Positions 1-11,300 of a DNA stretch of 64,000 bases are shown piece by piece. The notes below the pieces were generated by a model, which had not been told where the DNA came from, ran no database searches, and was given only the letters and a program-made list of their open reading frames with translations. The translations under genes and the position numbers were made by a program. Positions within the stretch are counted from its first letter, which is position 1, and every line of letters starts with the position of its first letter. Source of the stretch: Pinus tabuliformis (taxonomy: Eukaryota > Streptophyta > Pinopsida > Pinales > Pinaceae); NCBI GenBank assembly GCA_031772625.1, contig CM062808.1, positions 475,971,655-476,035,654 on the forward strand, read 5' to 3'.

Positions 1-2
1 AA

Positions 3-1775
3 TTACCGTGGCAAAATCTGAAGCATAAACTGCCACCAATCCTCCTTAGGCATTTGATGCCTGCGTATTTTTATCAATGTTTCCTCTGCCTCTGTATGTT
101 TGTAAAGATTGGGAGGGGTCTCAAACAGGTGATTCACCTCATTCTCAATGAAGAACATGCCTTCAAATTTTTCATATAAACTCTGTCCTGTAGGAGGCCC
201 TGCTGGTTCAGATGTACTGCCAGATGCAATAATCTGATTTTCAATAGTGGTTGCCATTCTGTTGGCCATTTTATCTAGGGAGATCAGCTTTCCTGCACCA
301 CTTAGCAAGCTGGGCAGGCCTTTTGCTTGCAGCACTCCCATTTTGGCCTTGTATTCCTCCACATCTGCTTGCATTTCAAAAAAATTCCTCTCTACTGTTT
401 GTATATAGTTTCTTAGAGTTAGTGCCTTCTTGGCAGAGAGGACAGCTTCTGTTCTGTTGGGAATGCCTATGGCTGCCAATTCTTCCCTTTCCTGTCTATT
501 CAGGAAGTCTATCATCCTGTTTTCCTGTTTTGTTTTGTTTCCTAGTACTGTCTTGGCCTTCTGAATTTCTGCTTGTGCTTGGCCCATCAAATCAATCTGC
601 TCATGCATTATTTTTATTGACCTCCACTGCTGTTTGATGGATTGGCCAATTTTAGCCCATAGGATTCTCTTTATGTCAGCCATAGCTGTCTCTAGATTCA
701 GCTCCTTTTCTAAAGCCTTTATCTTGTCTCTTTGGGCCTTTATTTCTCTGCCCTGTTCTGCTACAGTCATTTTGGAGTTGGTATACTTGGATTCCAGTTC
801 TGCCAATTTTTCCTTGGCCTTCTTTATTTCATCTGCTTGGAGCTCCATTGCTTTGACGGCCTTGGTCAATTCTTCTATACTTGGACTGGCATCTGGGGCT
901 GCTGCTGTTCCTACTGCTTCTGCTGTAGGGGGCACTGCTGCCCCTGAAGTTGCTGCTGTTGTTGATGTAGTTGGCGGAGCTTGGGAAGTGGAATCTGCTT
1001 GTTTTTCCTGTAATATTCCTTCCAGCTCTTTCTCCAGTTCCCTAATCCTTTGGTCTTGCTGCATTAGGAGGTCTAGCTGGTCCTCAGCCCGTTTTTGCTT
1101 TTGAAGTTCTGCTGTTTGAGGGTGCTCTGTGGGCTGCAGCTTCAACCTCTTCTTTAATGCGTTCAAGTCATCATCTTTTTTCTTCATGAGGGCCTTTACA
1201 CCCGTTGGATCACTAGGATCATGTCCTAGATCGATGATGATCTCCTCCAGGGACTTTATTCTTTTGTCTTTGGCTTGGGATGACAATCTCTCAAAATCCA
1301 ACTGGGTGTTGGTGTTTTTTAGGGACTCCTTCAGCTCATGGGCCAAGGTGGCCTTCTCTATTAGGGTTGCATAGACCATCTCTCCAATTTGCTTGTGGAG
1401 TTCAATCTGGTCCATGGGATGTATATCCCTGGCTAGGACCTCCACCCTTGTCTTTATGAAATCTGCAGGTGTCTTAGGCTCTGGCCCCATTGGCTTGAAG
1501 TGGCTCAGGAGCAATTTCTCCTGCTGAATGTCATATACCGACAATAGTCTCTCTTGCTAGGCTGGTGTTGCATCTACGAATTGCTTGTAGACCTCGGCCC
1601 TTAGCAGCTCATTCTGAGCTTTTATCTGTTTGAAAGAAGCTTTGGTGCTTTTGGGCTTCTTGGTCAGCTGGGAAGAGGAGGACACCTCTAAGCCGAGTTG
1701 TAAAGTTTGCTCCTGCTGAAAGGAGCTTGTACCTGTGTGTTGACTGCCCTCCTTGTCTTTTCTTTCACTCTCCAA
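3..1775 (-). pseudogene. C-terminal coiled-coil half of the same accessory ORF
   Basis: This continues the ORF from 2024-3919 after a frame change somewhere between about 1780 and 1990. Two stretches, 1557-1775 and 3-1544, are in one frame and separated by one TAG at 1557-1559. The 513-residue block is very rich in Lys, Glu, Gln and Leu, with heptad-like spacing over about residues 40-180 and 225-330, so a long coiled coil is expected. An Ala/Thr/Pro-rich hinge lies near residues 185-220. It ends in TAA at 3-5, at the window edge, so I cannot tell whether this is the true C-terminus. There is no zinc knuckle, protease or polymerase motif. Function unknown; a structural or assembly role is a guess from the coiled coil only. 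Confidence 0.5.
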
Positions 1776-2023
1776 GACATCATCAGTAATGTCTTCTACC
1801 TCTGGGAGTCTGCTCTTTGCCTTTTGGCTTCTGGCTGGTGGGAGGATCCACTGAGAGGAGTGGACTCTTCTCTATCTCTTTTAGTTCCCCTTTCCTCATG
1901 TGCTGGGGTCTGTAAGATTGGGGCAGTTACTGGCTCTTTTTGTGGAGGTGGAATTTGTAGTGTTGGAGCTGCTGGTAGCTGAGTCTGTGGAGGGACATTT
2001 TGCCCTTGCTGCTGTTCTTGTTG

Positions 2024-3919
2024 CTACCCTGTTTGCTGCTCTGCTTCAGGGGCAGGCTTTTCTTTTGTTACCTCCTCTTCTGTACCCATTATACCCTTGC
2101 CTTTATCTAACACTGGTGCTGATGTAGAAGGTGCCTGTGGTGCAGTCTTTGTAGACGAGGTCCCTTCTCCTATTGAATAAGGCGGTCTGAAAGGTACCTG
2201 ATGCACATAGTCTAGGTCAATAGTCTTTTCAAGCTCCCTCCTACTCTTTAGCATTCTCTCTTCCTCAGTTATATTTTCAACTAGAGTGTCCATCTGCCAT
2301 TCTTGCAGGTTGGCATATTTTTCAATGTGAGAGTGCTGGCAATGTTTAATGCCTATAAGCCTATACTTGTTTCTTCTAGCAGTGATGAAACCTTGAGGGT
2401 CATAATGGACCCACCGAAAACTATAGGATAACTTGTATTTATCCTTGAGGATTAGGTCTGCCTCTTCCCACCCTTCTTTTTTGTTCATGATGAAGGGGCC
2501 CAACTCGTGTTTGAACTTGAGGTGGGCCTTCTTTTTGGCGCTGTGGAAATGGGTGAGGTCTGACTGAATCAACTGCCTGTAATACTCCAAGGCAAATAAC
2601 CTCATAGGTACATATTTTGGGAGCCTGTATGGACAGAGCTCACAGCCATAGATCCTAATGACAGTATGGTTCTCATATAGGTACCAGTCACCTATTTTAT
2701 ATTTTCTAGAAAGCTGCAGGGATTTCTTTATCTCATTTGATATTCTGGGAGGAGGGGACCTCATCAACAGGCAAGAGACTGGGTATACAAATTGGTCAAC
2801 AAATTCACAGTAGGTATAGGGTGAATTTGTGACCTTATGAAAGACGGAGGTCTAGAAGATAACAGATCTTCTTTCCCCTTTGTGATCCAGCCTTCTGATG
2901 TAGCATGGGAAGGTTTCAGAGTGATAGTACATGAACAGGTGGTAAATATAGGTTGAGTACCTGAAGACCCCCTGCCTGTCCACCTTGCTCAGCTGATCAT
3001 GAATCTTATTGGCAATGAATTTAGCAAAGTTATATTTCCTGGCAGGGGGTTGGCGTGGGCTATAAGTAGATAGCAATACCAGCATTGTTTTGTCCACATG
3101 CTCACTGTTTTTGTATCCCAGAACATAGGCAATCATGTCCAGTAAAAGCCTGCCTATATCATTGAAATGGATACCCAGGTAGGGAGGTGGCTCTGTAGGC
3201 TGGCACTCAGGTCTCATGAAATCTCTGGTGACCTTTTGAATCTCCTCACTGGTCATCTTTTCACCAGTCTCTAGCAAATAGCTCATGGAAAACGGGATTA
3301 ACAATTCTGTCTGATCAAAATGTAACATTTTGTTGATAGACTCAGCATTAACGTAGAAAAGGATCCTCCCAGATGGAGTGCTAACAGTTCTGTGCTGCAC
3401 ATTATAGTTTTCAGCACATAGGTGAATGATTTCAGGGAAGACATTTACAGCTGGGAGACAATAGTATGGTAGGTTTGACTCCCATATCCCATGTGTACCA
3501 TGACCATCCTTATAGTCCTCTCTCAACTGACTGAAGGTCTTCAAGAAGTCCCTGTTGCCCTCAAAGTCTTCAATAAGAGAGTCCTTGTCAACAAATGGCA
3601 AGGCCTCCAGCTCTCTATTTGTTGGATTCAATGGAGCTACACTGAGGGATGAGGATGCAGAAGCAGCCATTGTAAAACTTGATTTGAAATAAGGTGATGG
3701 CAATTGTTTACAAAGTCTTTTTTTAAAAGCTTGAGTAATAGGACCAATACAGACCAAGTCTGAAGTGTTTTTCTCAGTGAAAATGCAAGCTGGTTTCTGC
3801 AGTTTGCTGCAACCTCTCAGGGACGTGAACTGCCAAGGGTAAGTTGCAGAGGTAATGAGGTTTCTTTTGGTAAAAATGCAGCTGGCCTGTACTCGGCAAA
3901 AGGGAACAATGCTGAGCAC
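2024..3919 (-). pseudogene. N-terminal half of a broken accessory ORF, function unknown
   Basis: The minus strand reads open from a Met codon at 3919, but the Met at 3670 (MAASASSS) is the more natural start, because the 83 residues before it look like leader sequence. A TAG at 2852-2854 splits two stretches that are in the same frame; a second TAG at 2024-2026 falls in a Gln-rich linker. The first roughly 330 residues after Met 3670 look globular, with aromatic and charged residues and no membrane segment or signal peptide. The rest is a Pro/Gln/Glu/Lys-rich linker. It resembles the large 'putative plant transposon protein' ORFs that accompany Ty3/gypsy elements; this is family resemblance from memory, not a search. 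It continues as the coiled-coil block at 3-1775. A decayed host gene is a less likely alternative. Confidence 0.55.
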
Positions 3920-4339
3920 CTCGAGGACAATTTTATGGTTTCAGCCCGTGGAATGACCGCTCCAATGTCGAATTATAGTTCAGGGGTGGTGCAGGTTGCT
4001 TGGGCTTACTTTAGGTAACAAGGAGAGTTGAATTTAGGATTTTTACCAGTTTTTTAATGGTGAATTTACAGAGAATTGGAATGCATGGGAAAAAGTGGGG
4101 AAAACTGGTGAAATACCTGGAAAAACTAGCTTGGAAGCTTGCGGGCCGGGCTGTGGAGGTTTAATGCCGTCGAATTCTGGACTTGTAGCGGTCGAAATGT
4201 TGAATTTGATGGCTGGGGACAAATTTCGCGGCAGCTGGTTGACAACGGCTACTTCTTTTGTGCGTGAAAATGACCAAAAACGGCTCATTTGGTCGTTTAT
4301 AACGTTAAATTTGGAAAAAGTATGCATTTGGCGCTTTTC

Positions 4340-4530
4340 CGCCGATGACGTCAGCATGACGTCATGGCGGGGCCCGGGTACGGAGGTGACGTGGCTGCTG
4401 AGGTGTGAGCCAGGGTGGCAAGACACGGTGGCGGGTGAATAAGGTGGCAGGGCTACGTGGAGGGCCACGGGATGCGGGGGCGGGCGGAAGCGACATGACG
4501 TCAGGCAGACGTGAGTGATGACGTGCGGGG
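4340..4530 (-). promoter_or_regulatory. Cluster of TGACGTCA bZIP-type sites
   Basis: Three perfect TGACGTCA palindromes lie at 4346-4353, 4357-4364 and 4496-4503, with further ACGT cores near 4386 and 4517. The surrounding 4340-4790 stretch is rich in CpG, unlike the rest of the window. It sits 430-580 bases upstream of the minus-strand accessory ORF. A TATA-like TTATAAAC on the minus strand falls near 4297-4304, between the cluster and the ORF. TGACG/ACGT elements are known plant bZIP targets (as-1, CRE-like). I infer a promoter or LTR U3 for the minus-strand unit; the LTR itself cannot be proved because no second copy is in the window. Confidence 0.45.
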
Positions 4531-5922
4531 AGGGCGGTATCGGTATAGTGGTAAGCCGGTTCCCCGCACCGCTTTTGCTGATGAGTGGTATTGGGGAGGG
4601 GGGCTCCGAACAACCCCAGCGTTTGACACGCGTCCCTGTACGGGGCGGAAAACCATTTTCCCCGGACGCTAAAGGTCGGCAGGTCGGGGAACAGAAATGA
4701 CCGCCCACCGTAGGATCATGGGTGGCGGAAGATCGACGGTTGGCGGGCCCTCCGACGGATCGTGCAGGTTTGGGGGGGGGGGGCCGCTGGCCTATTATAA
4801 TATTCAATTTAATATTTCGGGCGGGGAACCTTGGGATAGTGGGTTTTTCATGTGTTTTGGGGATTTTTCGGGTTTTTCAAGGGTTTTTTAAGGGTTTTAT
4901 AAGAGAAAAGGGGTTTATAGGAGTGATTTTAGCAAGGGAAAAGGGGTTTTTTGTGTTTTTGAGCAGAGGGACGGTGAGGGCTGAGGGAAGAGGTTGCTGC
5001 TCATAACCAGAGGTTAGAGCAGCTCCAAGATAGGGTTGACCATAGTCCCAGATGGACTAAAGTCTCCCTTGACCATTTATTTGGCTATAGTGCCAAGAGG
5101 AGGATATGTACATAGTGCTGGGATTTATACACCATAGTGTTATTATAGTAGGGAAAGGGGGACATAGGGGATTTAGATAGTAGAGTTAGGGGTTAAGATG
5201 TATGAAAGGGTAAATGAAGGGGAAACCACTAAGTTTGTTTGAAACTCACTTAGTTTAGGGAGTAGATCAAAATGAAAAGAACTTTAGACAAGAAATGTGG
5301 TTTCTTAAAAGATTACGAACCACCATGAAACCATAATTCTTCCATGAATCTCAACTGATGAGGGAATGTTAGTAAATGACATGAAAAAGGGGAAAAAGGG
5401 AGGTTAGACATGCTCCTTTGCTTGCTGCAACTTGATGAAGAAGAACACCTTCTCAATTCATTGACTTTGCTTTGGTAAACAAAGTTAACACACATGCAAT
5501 GGTAAAGATAACCTTTCTGCAACCCCAACTACTTACCCAGCTACTTGCCTAGCATTTTTTATTTCTTCTTGGAGGGTGCACTTGGACTTGCAGACCCTTA
5601 CCTGCCTTTTCTTTTCTTTGGCCTTTTCTTTTGTTTTTCTATCTACTTCTACCCTTATTTCTTCCAAGGTCCCAGATTAAGCTGTTGGGAGCCTTTTCTT
5701 CTCTACCTGAACTACTTGTCTGCCAAGATTAAACAGTTTGGATAGACTTCTTTCTCTAATCTACAACTGCAAATTTAAACCATGGAATGATCCAGATTAG
5801 ACTGTTGGACCATCCATCAAAATTGGGACGCATTAAGCTATTTACACACCTTGTACTCCTTTGGAAATATGTGATCTTTGCATGATCAAAGCAGAGCATA
5901 TTTGGAACTTCTATAGCCAATC
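4531..5922. other. Spacer without recognised genes
   Basis: A CpG-rich part runs to about 4790, followed by a poly-G run near 4771-4781 and then AT-rich DNA with G/T-rich stretches. I see no coding region, tRNA or repeat shared with the rest of the window. The right edge, about 5950, is the sharp start of homology to element A. Confidence 0.5.
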
Positions 5923-7068
5923 ATGAAATATGAAACCTATTGGTATAGGTGGCTAACACTATGCAACGCTCCTGCCACCTTCCAGAGAGCCGTCTTGAGC
6001 ATCTTTTCTGAGCTGGTCCATGACTCGGTGGAAATCTATATGGATGACTTCACTCCTTATGGGTCCAACTTCCAGGAAGCATTGTCCAATCTGGGAAAAG
6101 TCCTAACCAAGTGCATTGAGATGAACCTGTCCCTTAGTCCTGAAAAATGTGAGTTCTTGATGACTGAAGGGACCGTGCTAGGACATACCATTTCTCGCCA
6201 AGGGTTACAGGTGGATCTTAACAAAATTGCTCTCATAAAAAAGGTTCCACCTCCTCAGAAGGTAAGAGATGTTCGAAGTTTCTTAGGTTTAGCAGGGTAT
6301 TATAGGAGATTCATTAAAGACTTCAGTAAGCTAGCCTTGCCATTGTTTGGCCTCTTAGCAAAAGATGTCGAGTTTAAATGGACTGACGATTGTCAGAGGG
6401 CTCTGAATGAATTAAAGGATAAGTTGGTGTCTGCCCCAATCTTGAGAGGTCCAAATTGGGCCCTACCTTTCCACATCCACACTGATGCCTCGAACAAAGC
6501 CATAGGGGCAGCCTTAGGACAAGTTGAACAAAAACTTCCATACGCCATATACTTTGTCAGCAAAAACTTATCCAAGGCAGAACTGAATTATACTGTAACC
6601 GAGAAAGAATTCTTGGTCGTGTTCCATGCACTGAACAAGTTCCGACATTACATCACTGGCTATCAAACATTTGTACATACTGATCATGCTGCAATTAGAT
6701 ATTTAATGAATAAACCGGATGTGAATGCTCGTATTATTAGATGGCTAATTTTGTTGCAGCAGTTTGATTTGACTATCATTGACAAACCAGGTAAAGAAAA
6801 TGTTGTTGCTGACTTCTTGTCTAGATTGGATTTACCTGCAGGTGAGGATGGAACAGTGGATGACCAGATGCTAGATGAACATCTGTTTGCTATCTCAGTA
6901 CTCTCTCCATGGTTTGCTGATATAGCAAATTACCCTGTCTCAGCACAGTTCCCTCCGCACCTATCCTCAAAAGAGAAGAGCAGAATTGTAAAGAAGAGTG
7001 CCTCATTCACTTGGATCAGGGGCAACCTGTTCAAGCTTGGCCCCGATCAGATCTTAAGGCGTGTGTAA
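5923..7068 (+). pseudogene. pol: Element A: 5'-truncated reverse transcriptase and RNase H, Athila-like
   Basis: Ty3/gypsy pol fragment. Homology begins abruptly at the NAPATFQR motif (about 5957), so the fingers and most of the palm of RT, plus gag and protease, are missing. The YMDD box is present, with its Asp pair at 6043-6048, followed by the thumb/connection (RSFLGLAGYYRRF). RNase H follows with HTDAS, EKEFLVVFHALNKF and a TDHAAIRYL segment, and ends with ENVVADFLSRL, so its catalytic acidic residues look intact. The wording of the RT/RNase H connection is of the Athila type. A one-base deletion near 7058-7062 shifts the frame into the integrase. Not functional as it stands. Confidence 0.85.
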
Positions 7069-8168
7069 GGGAGGAGGAAGTCTTTGACATCCTCCTAACC
7101 TATCATGACGGGCCTTGTGGAGGACATTTTGCAACCAAAAGAACTGCCTTCAAAATTCTACATGCAGGCTACTATTGGCCCATGCTGCATCAAGATGTCA
7201 GAAGATATATCAGCCAATGTGACCGATGCCAAAGGATGGGGAAACCGACTCCAAGGGACAAAATGCCTCTCCAACCTCAAGTGACTCTTGAGCCATTTGA
7301 GAAGTGGGGTATGGATTTTGTGGGTCCGATCAATCCTCCTTCAAGGCAAAGGTCTTACATCATTGTGTGCACAGACTACCTGACAAAGTGGGCAGAAACC
7401 AAGGCAATCAAAGCAGCGACAGAAGAAAAGGTGGCTGAGTTTTTAAGAGAAAACATCTTCTACAAATTTGGCTACCCAAGAGAGCTAGTCACCGATCAAG
7501 GAAGCCAATTCACCTCCAACTTAATCGAAGACCTACTCGCTCATCACAAAATCAAGCATAGGACTTCCACACCCTATCATCCTCAAGCAAATGGGCAGGT
7601 GGAAGTCACCAATAGAGCATTAGAAGGGATCTTGACTAAGGTGGTGAGCAGCAGTAGAAAAGATTGGGCAGATCGCCTGGTTGAGGCCACTTGGGCTTAC
7701 AACACCACTTGGAAGACCACAACCGGCTTCACACCTTATGAGCTGGTCTATGGGAAGAGAGCTTTGCTGTCAATTGAGTTCGAGTACAACACCTTGAGGA
7801 TGGCAGCTCAGCTGGACCTAGATCTCAGCCATGCCCAACAAGAAAGGTTATTGCAGCTGAATGGGCTGGATGAACACCGAATGCAGGCCCTTCTCCACTC
7901 AGAGGTGGTTCAACTTCATAGGAAGGTATGGCATGACTGACACCTCAATGAAAAGCAATTCCAGCCGGGAGATTGGGCGTTGTTGTACGATTCCAGACAT
8001 AAGGATTTTAAGGGGAAGCTGAGAACAAGATGGCTAGGACCATATGCAGTGGAGAAGTGTAATGACAATGGGTCTGTTCTTGTTCAGACCATTGATGAAG
8101 AAGCCATCCCCATGCTCGTCAATGGGCATCGACTAAAGATCTACAGGAAACCTCTTTCGAGGCAATAA
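7062..8168 (+). pseudogene. pol: Element A: integrase, Athila-like Ty3/gypsy
   Basis: Integrase inserts the cDNA copy into host DNA in the nucleus. The N-terminal zinc-binding HHCC module is visible (YHDGPCGGH through CDRCQ). The catalytic core has Asp in MDFVGP (about 7311), Asp in TDQGSQF (about 7491) and Glu in NGQVEVTN (about 7600). A C-terminal module with LRTRWLGPYAVEK follows, with no chromodomain. One TGA at 7938-7940 interrupts the frame; 7011-7937 and 7980-8168 are otherwise collinear in one frame, and CGA to TGA is the simplest cause. It joins the upstream RT/RNase H by a frameshift near 7060. TAA at 8166-8168 ends pol. Confidence 0.85.
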
Positions 8169-8245
8169 TTCATCAAAACTGTGGAAAAATCAGTGCTGGT
8201 CATAGAGAAGGGTTCTACCTCTGTTTTGGGCATACCCTGAACATC

Positions 8246-8560
8246 AAAAAAAAAAAAAGAGAAAAAAAAAAGAAAAAAAGAAGAAAAAAAAGAAGAAAAA
8301 AATAAATATCCTTGGGTGAAAACCTTTCTAAGACTCCCAAGGCAGATGGTAGGGGTGAAAACCTCATTGAGGCGCCCCTGTTGTCTTTCTGAAAATTTTT
8401 GAATAAAAAAGACCCTTGGGTGAAAACCTCTCTGAGGCGCTCAAGGCAGATGGTAGGGGTGAAAACCTCACTGAGGCGCCCCTGCTGTCTTTCAAAAAAA
8501 AAAAAAAAAAAAGAAGAAAGAAAAAAACAAACAAAGAAAAAGAAAACAGAAAAGAAGGAA
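8246..8560 (+). repeat. Twice-repeated A-rich tract plus hairpin module after pol
   Basis: Two 79-bp copies lie at 8311-8389 and 8415-8493, differing at few positions. Each contains the phrase GGGTGAAAACCT twice and a near-palindromic CCTCACTGAGG flanked by AGGGG and CCCCT, so each can fold into a stem. Purine tracts (mostly A with scattered G) lie before the first copy (8246-8303) and after the second (8494-8560). Similar 'GTGAAAACC...GGCGC' hairpin blocks are, to my memory, common just after pol in plant Ty3/gypsy elements. The role is unknown; RNA processing or termination of the pol transcript are possible. Confidence 0.7.
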
Positions 8561-10283
8561 GCAGAAACAGGAAAACAGGCTCAAGATTTGACAATTCATG
8601 CAGGTTGCAGGTATTCCATGCAGAAAAGGAGGTCTCTCAACTCAAGGACAAGGGTCCCTACTATGCTACCAGGTGACCTCACCAGCACTCCCTCCAGAAA
8701 CACTCATCTCTTCCAAGGTCTGGGCACGATTTGATCACAGTTTAGCCTTCTACAGGAAGCTATAGGACTTTCTACAGGAAGTTCTGTATTTCTACAGGAA
8801 ACTTCCTGTAGAATCTTTGGACAGCTCAGGACCGACTGTGTGGAAGAATTTGAAGCCCGAAGTCCAATAAGGAGGCATGCAACCAATGTTTTTCTCCATC
8901 ACCCACTACTGTCGCCTCCTTCTACCACCCCTACTGCCATACAATGGAAATACCTGCACAGTCAAATCAGAACGTTGGATTCTCAGAAGAAACAATTCTC
9001 AAATGGAATAAAATATGTAGAGGCCCAATGCGCTACTTATCAAAGCAATCTGAGGACCTTGCAACTGTGACTGTGATTCCACCGTTTCGGCATGCACCCT
9101 AGGAGGAGAAATGGCTACAGGATATCCTACAGGAATCCTGTAGTAGTCGATCCGGCTAGAGCATACACCATGAAGGCACCTGCAACTCATAAAGCTGGCG
9201 TATGCACCATCCGCAGACAGGCAACCGGTCTCGTAACCAGCAGCAGTCGGCAAGAAGGAACTCCCATGCCTGTGCATGAAGCAGTAGCAAGTGGATCCGT
9301 CACCCTCATCCTGAAGCATGAAAATAACGTCGCGGCCGCACAGGTAAGTGCCTCACCCTGTTTCGTCAAATTACATGAACAATGCTCTAAAATGTGTGCG
9401 AGTATGGAAATGAATGGGTTGAGCAATTCGGGTAGCCATTCAACTGGCCACCACGACCAGTCCGATGGTCTCGTCCGATCCAGAAAGCGTTGGTTGTGTC
9501 AAACAAGACAGGAAATGGACACGTGGGAAGCGTCTATTCGGGGAGAAGCGACGATCTAATAGAAGTGGCGGTGGTAGATATGCAGGGAATGATTCGGCGG
9601 TCAGGCAGACTTACAATGGAATGATAACAGGTGACGTCGTCCAACGGTCCGGCAGGGACAACTCACCCCCGCGCCACGAGTTCCGCAGGGATTCAAATCC
9701 ATCGGCTAGATCACGTATGGCACTCCACTCATTTATCCTCAACTGCTTTGCAGTCGAGTAAGCATCCGAAATTTCCTGAAGACTGTTACTCCGAGTCCTC
9801 GGCCTGTTCAAACGTCTGGTGGTTGCACAGAAGGCCCAGAACCACTGACGTGCTCTCCAGAACCCGTGCACGACTTCTACAAGAAGCTGCGCTATAGGAA
9901 GCTCACCGCTACGGAGGAAATCAATCTATTCACGTCAAAGGTGGCAAGTTGGAACGAGGTAAGCCTGAACCTTGTCCTCCCATGCAATTGGTTCGAAGGG
10001 TGGCGAAGTCGACGTCCTAAAAGAGTAGAATGATAGTCTGTGCATGAATTTGCAAGCGTCGTCTTACTTCTGCATGAGAATTGTCGTCGTAGTGTGTATG
10101 CGGGGTTTTCTACAAGGTTTGGTTCATAATTGAGCCACTGTCAAGGCTCACCTATAGACAATCGTGAATTTACAAACTGTGTGCATGACAGAGGCGTAAT
10201 TCTGTACTCTGTCTAAGGAAATCCGAAAGGTCCATCTTTTTATACGCGCCAGCCAGCTCCGACTAACACAGCAAGCTTTCACC
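8561..10283 (+). other. Element A spacer between pol and accessory ORF
   Basis: About 1.7 kb with no convincing coding region. Short open frames on both strands are not supported by any motif. It contains the CTACAGGA palindromes and two sequences matching plant 5' splice sites: CAGGTAAGTG at 9341-9350 and GAGGTAAGCC at 9956-9965. A possible acceptor with a branch-like CTAAC lies at about 10262-10270, just before the accessory ORF. A spliced message for the downstream ORF is therefore conceivable but unproved. Confidence 0.4.
8750..9143. repeat. Cluster of CTACAGGA motifs and palindromes
   Basis: CTACAGGA or its complement occurs at 8750, 8772, 8792, 8804, 9115, 9127 and 9136. Two pairs make perfect palindromes: CTACAGGAAACTTCCTGTAG at 8792-8811 (9-base arms, 2-base spacer) and CTACAGGAATCCTGTAG at 9127-9143 (8-base arms, 1-base spacer). 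More copies lie inside the accessory ORF downstream (11288, 11311, 11348, 11688, 12065, 12203) and beyond element B (26176, 26198). Confidence 0.7.
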
Positions 10284-11300
10284 ATGCCGGGTGGGTTCAT
10301 TAGGAAAGAGCCGACAGACTCAAAGAAGCTACGGGGAAACCCTGAGATGGTAGACCTATTTTCTCGTGCACGGTGGATGTCGTTCTGCGACAAGCTTCAA
10401 GGTTACGATGACGAGGTGGCAGAAGAATTCCTGCGAGCTTTGAAGCCAAAATCAAAAACGCTGGCCGTTGTCAATTTCAGAGGTTTGAACCTCAGACTCA
10501 CCCCACAGTTCATCAGCAGAGTCACTGATCTCCCGATGGGGGTACCGTGGGATAAGGAGGAGAGAAAACTGGGCCAGAAGGCTAAGAAGGAGTTCTTTCT
10601 GCCGGAGGAGCAATTCTCAGAGGACAAGAACGGAGTTCGAAGAGCCAGCCTACAGCTGCTCTGGAGTGAGGTCAGCCTCCAAATTATGAAGTATATCACG
10701 TGCGAGGGGCGATTCAGCATCGTGTATGGATACCATTTCCGGCTGCTCACAGAACTTAGGCACCAAATGGACCTACCCTCAGAAAACAAGTTGAGTATTC
10801 CTTACTTCCTCCTGCAGTCCATGACTGAATGTGCCACCAAATTACGAGAGGGAACGCCAGACCAGGTAGCCCATCATGGGCTCATTAAGCTCCTCGTGGA
10901 GGATGCACTCCACACATACACCGTCCCTCTCTCGTGGGAAGCCTTTCGAAACCTGACTAAGGATGATGACATCAAAATTTTGGCTGAGGAGCTCACCTCC
11001 TCCAGCAGCGAGGAGAAGGAACCAATTCAAGCGGAGAAGAAAGGAAAAGGCCAAGAAACCATGGCCAAAGCACCAAAGAAAGAGCACAAGGGGAAACAAG
11101 AGAAACACCAGGCTGCCAAAACAGAGGATGACAAACCCACATTAACAACCAGGGAGAAAAGGTTACAGAGCAGGGTGGGAAGGACTGAACAAGTCCACGT
11201 CAGTGATGGCACCTCTAAGGCAGCCTCAGCAAAGTCAAAAGACAAAGCACCCTCAGCCAAGCAGGCTAAAACGGTGCCACCTTTTTCTACAGGAAAATAA
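10284..11300 (+). pseudogene. Element A: accessory ORF downstream of pol, N-terminal part
   Basis: The first ATG after the spacer opens 338 codons in one frame. Residues about 20-235 look globular (FRGLNLRLTPQFISRV and YGYHFRLLTELRHQ are landmarks). Residues 235-338 are Lys/Glu/Ser/Ala-rich and low complexity. It ends at a TAA at 11298-11300, beyond which the same frame stays open to about 11461, so the stop looks secondary. Athila elements are known for an extra ORF after integrase, often called env-like. I see no signal peptide and no membrane segment, so an envelope role is not supported. The layout (globular head, charged linker, coiled coil) parallels the minus-strand ORF at 3-3919. Confidence 0.6.

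Noticed and set aside
251..1374. Plus-strand open frames opposite the coiled-coil ORF
   Set aside because: Antisense shadows: Leu/Ser/Cys-rich translation is what the complement of a Lys/Glu/Gln-rich coil gives.
4531..4600. tRNA-like phrase TATAGTGGTAAGCCGG
   Set aside because: It resembles a tRNA D-arm, but no matching anticodon stem, T-arm (GGTTCGA) or acceptor pairing was found.
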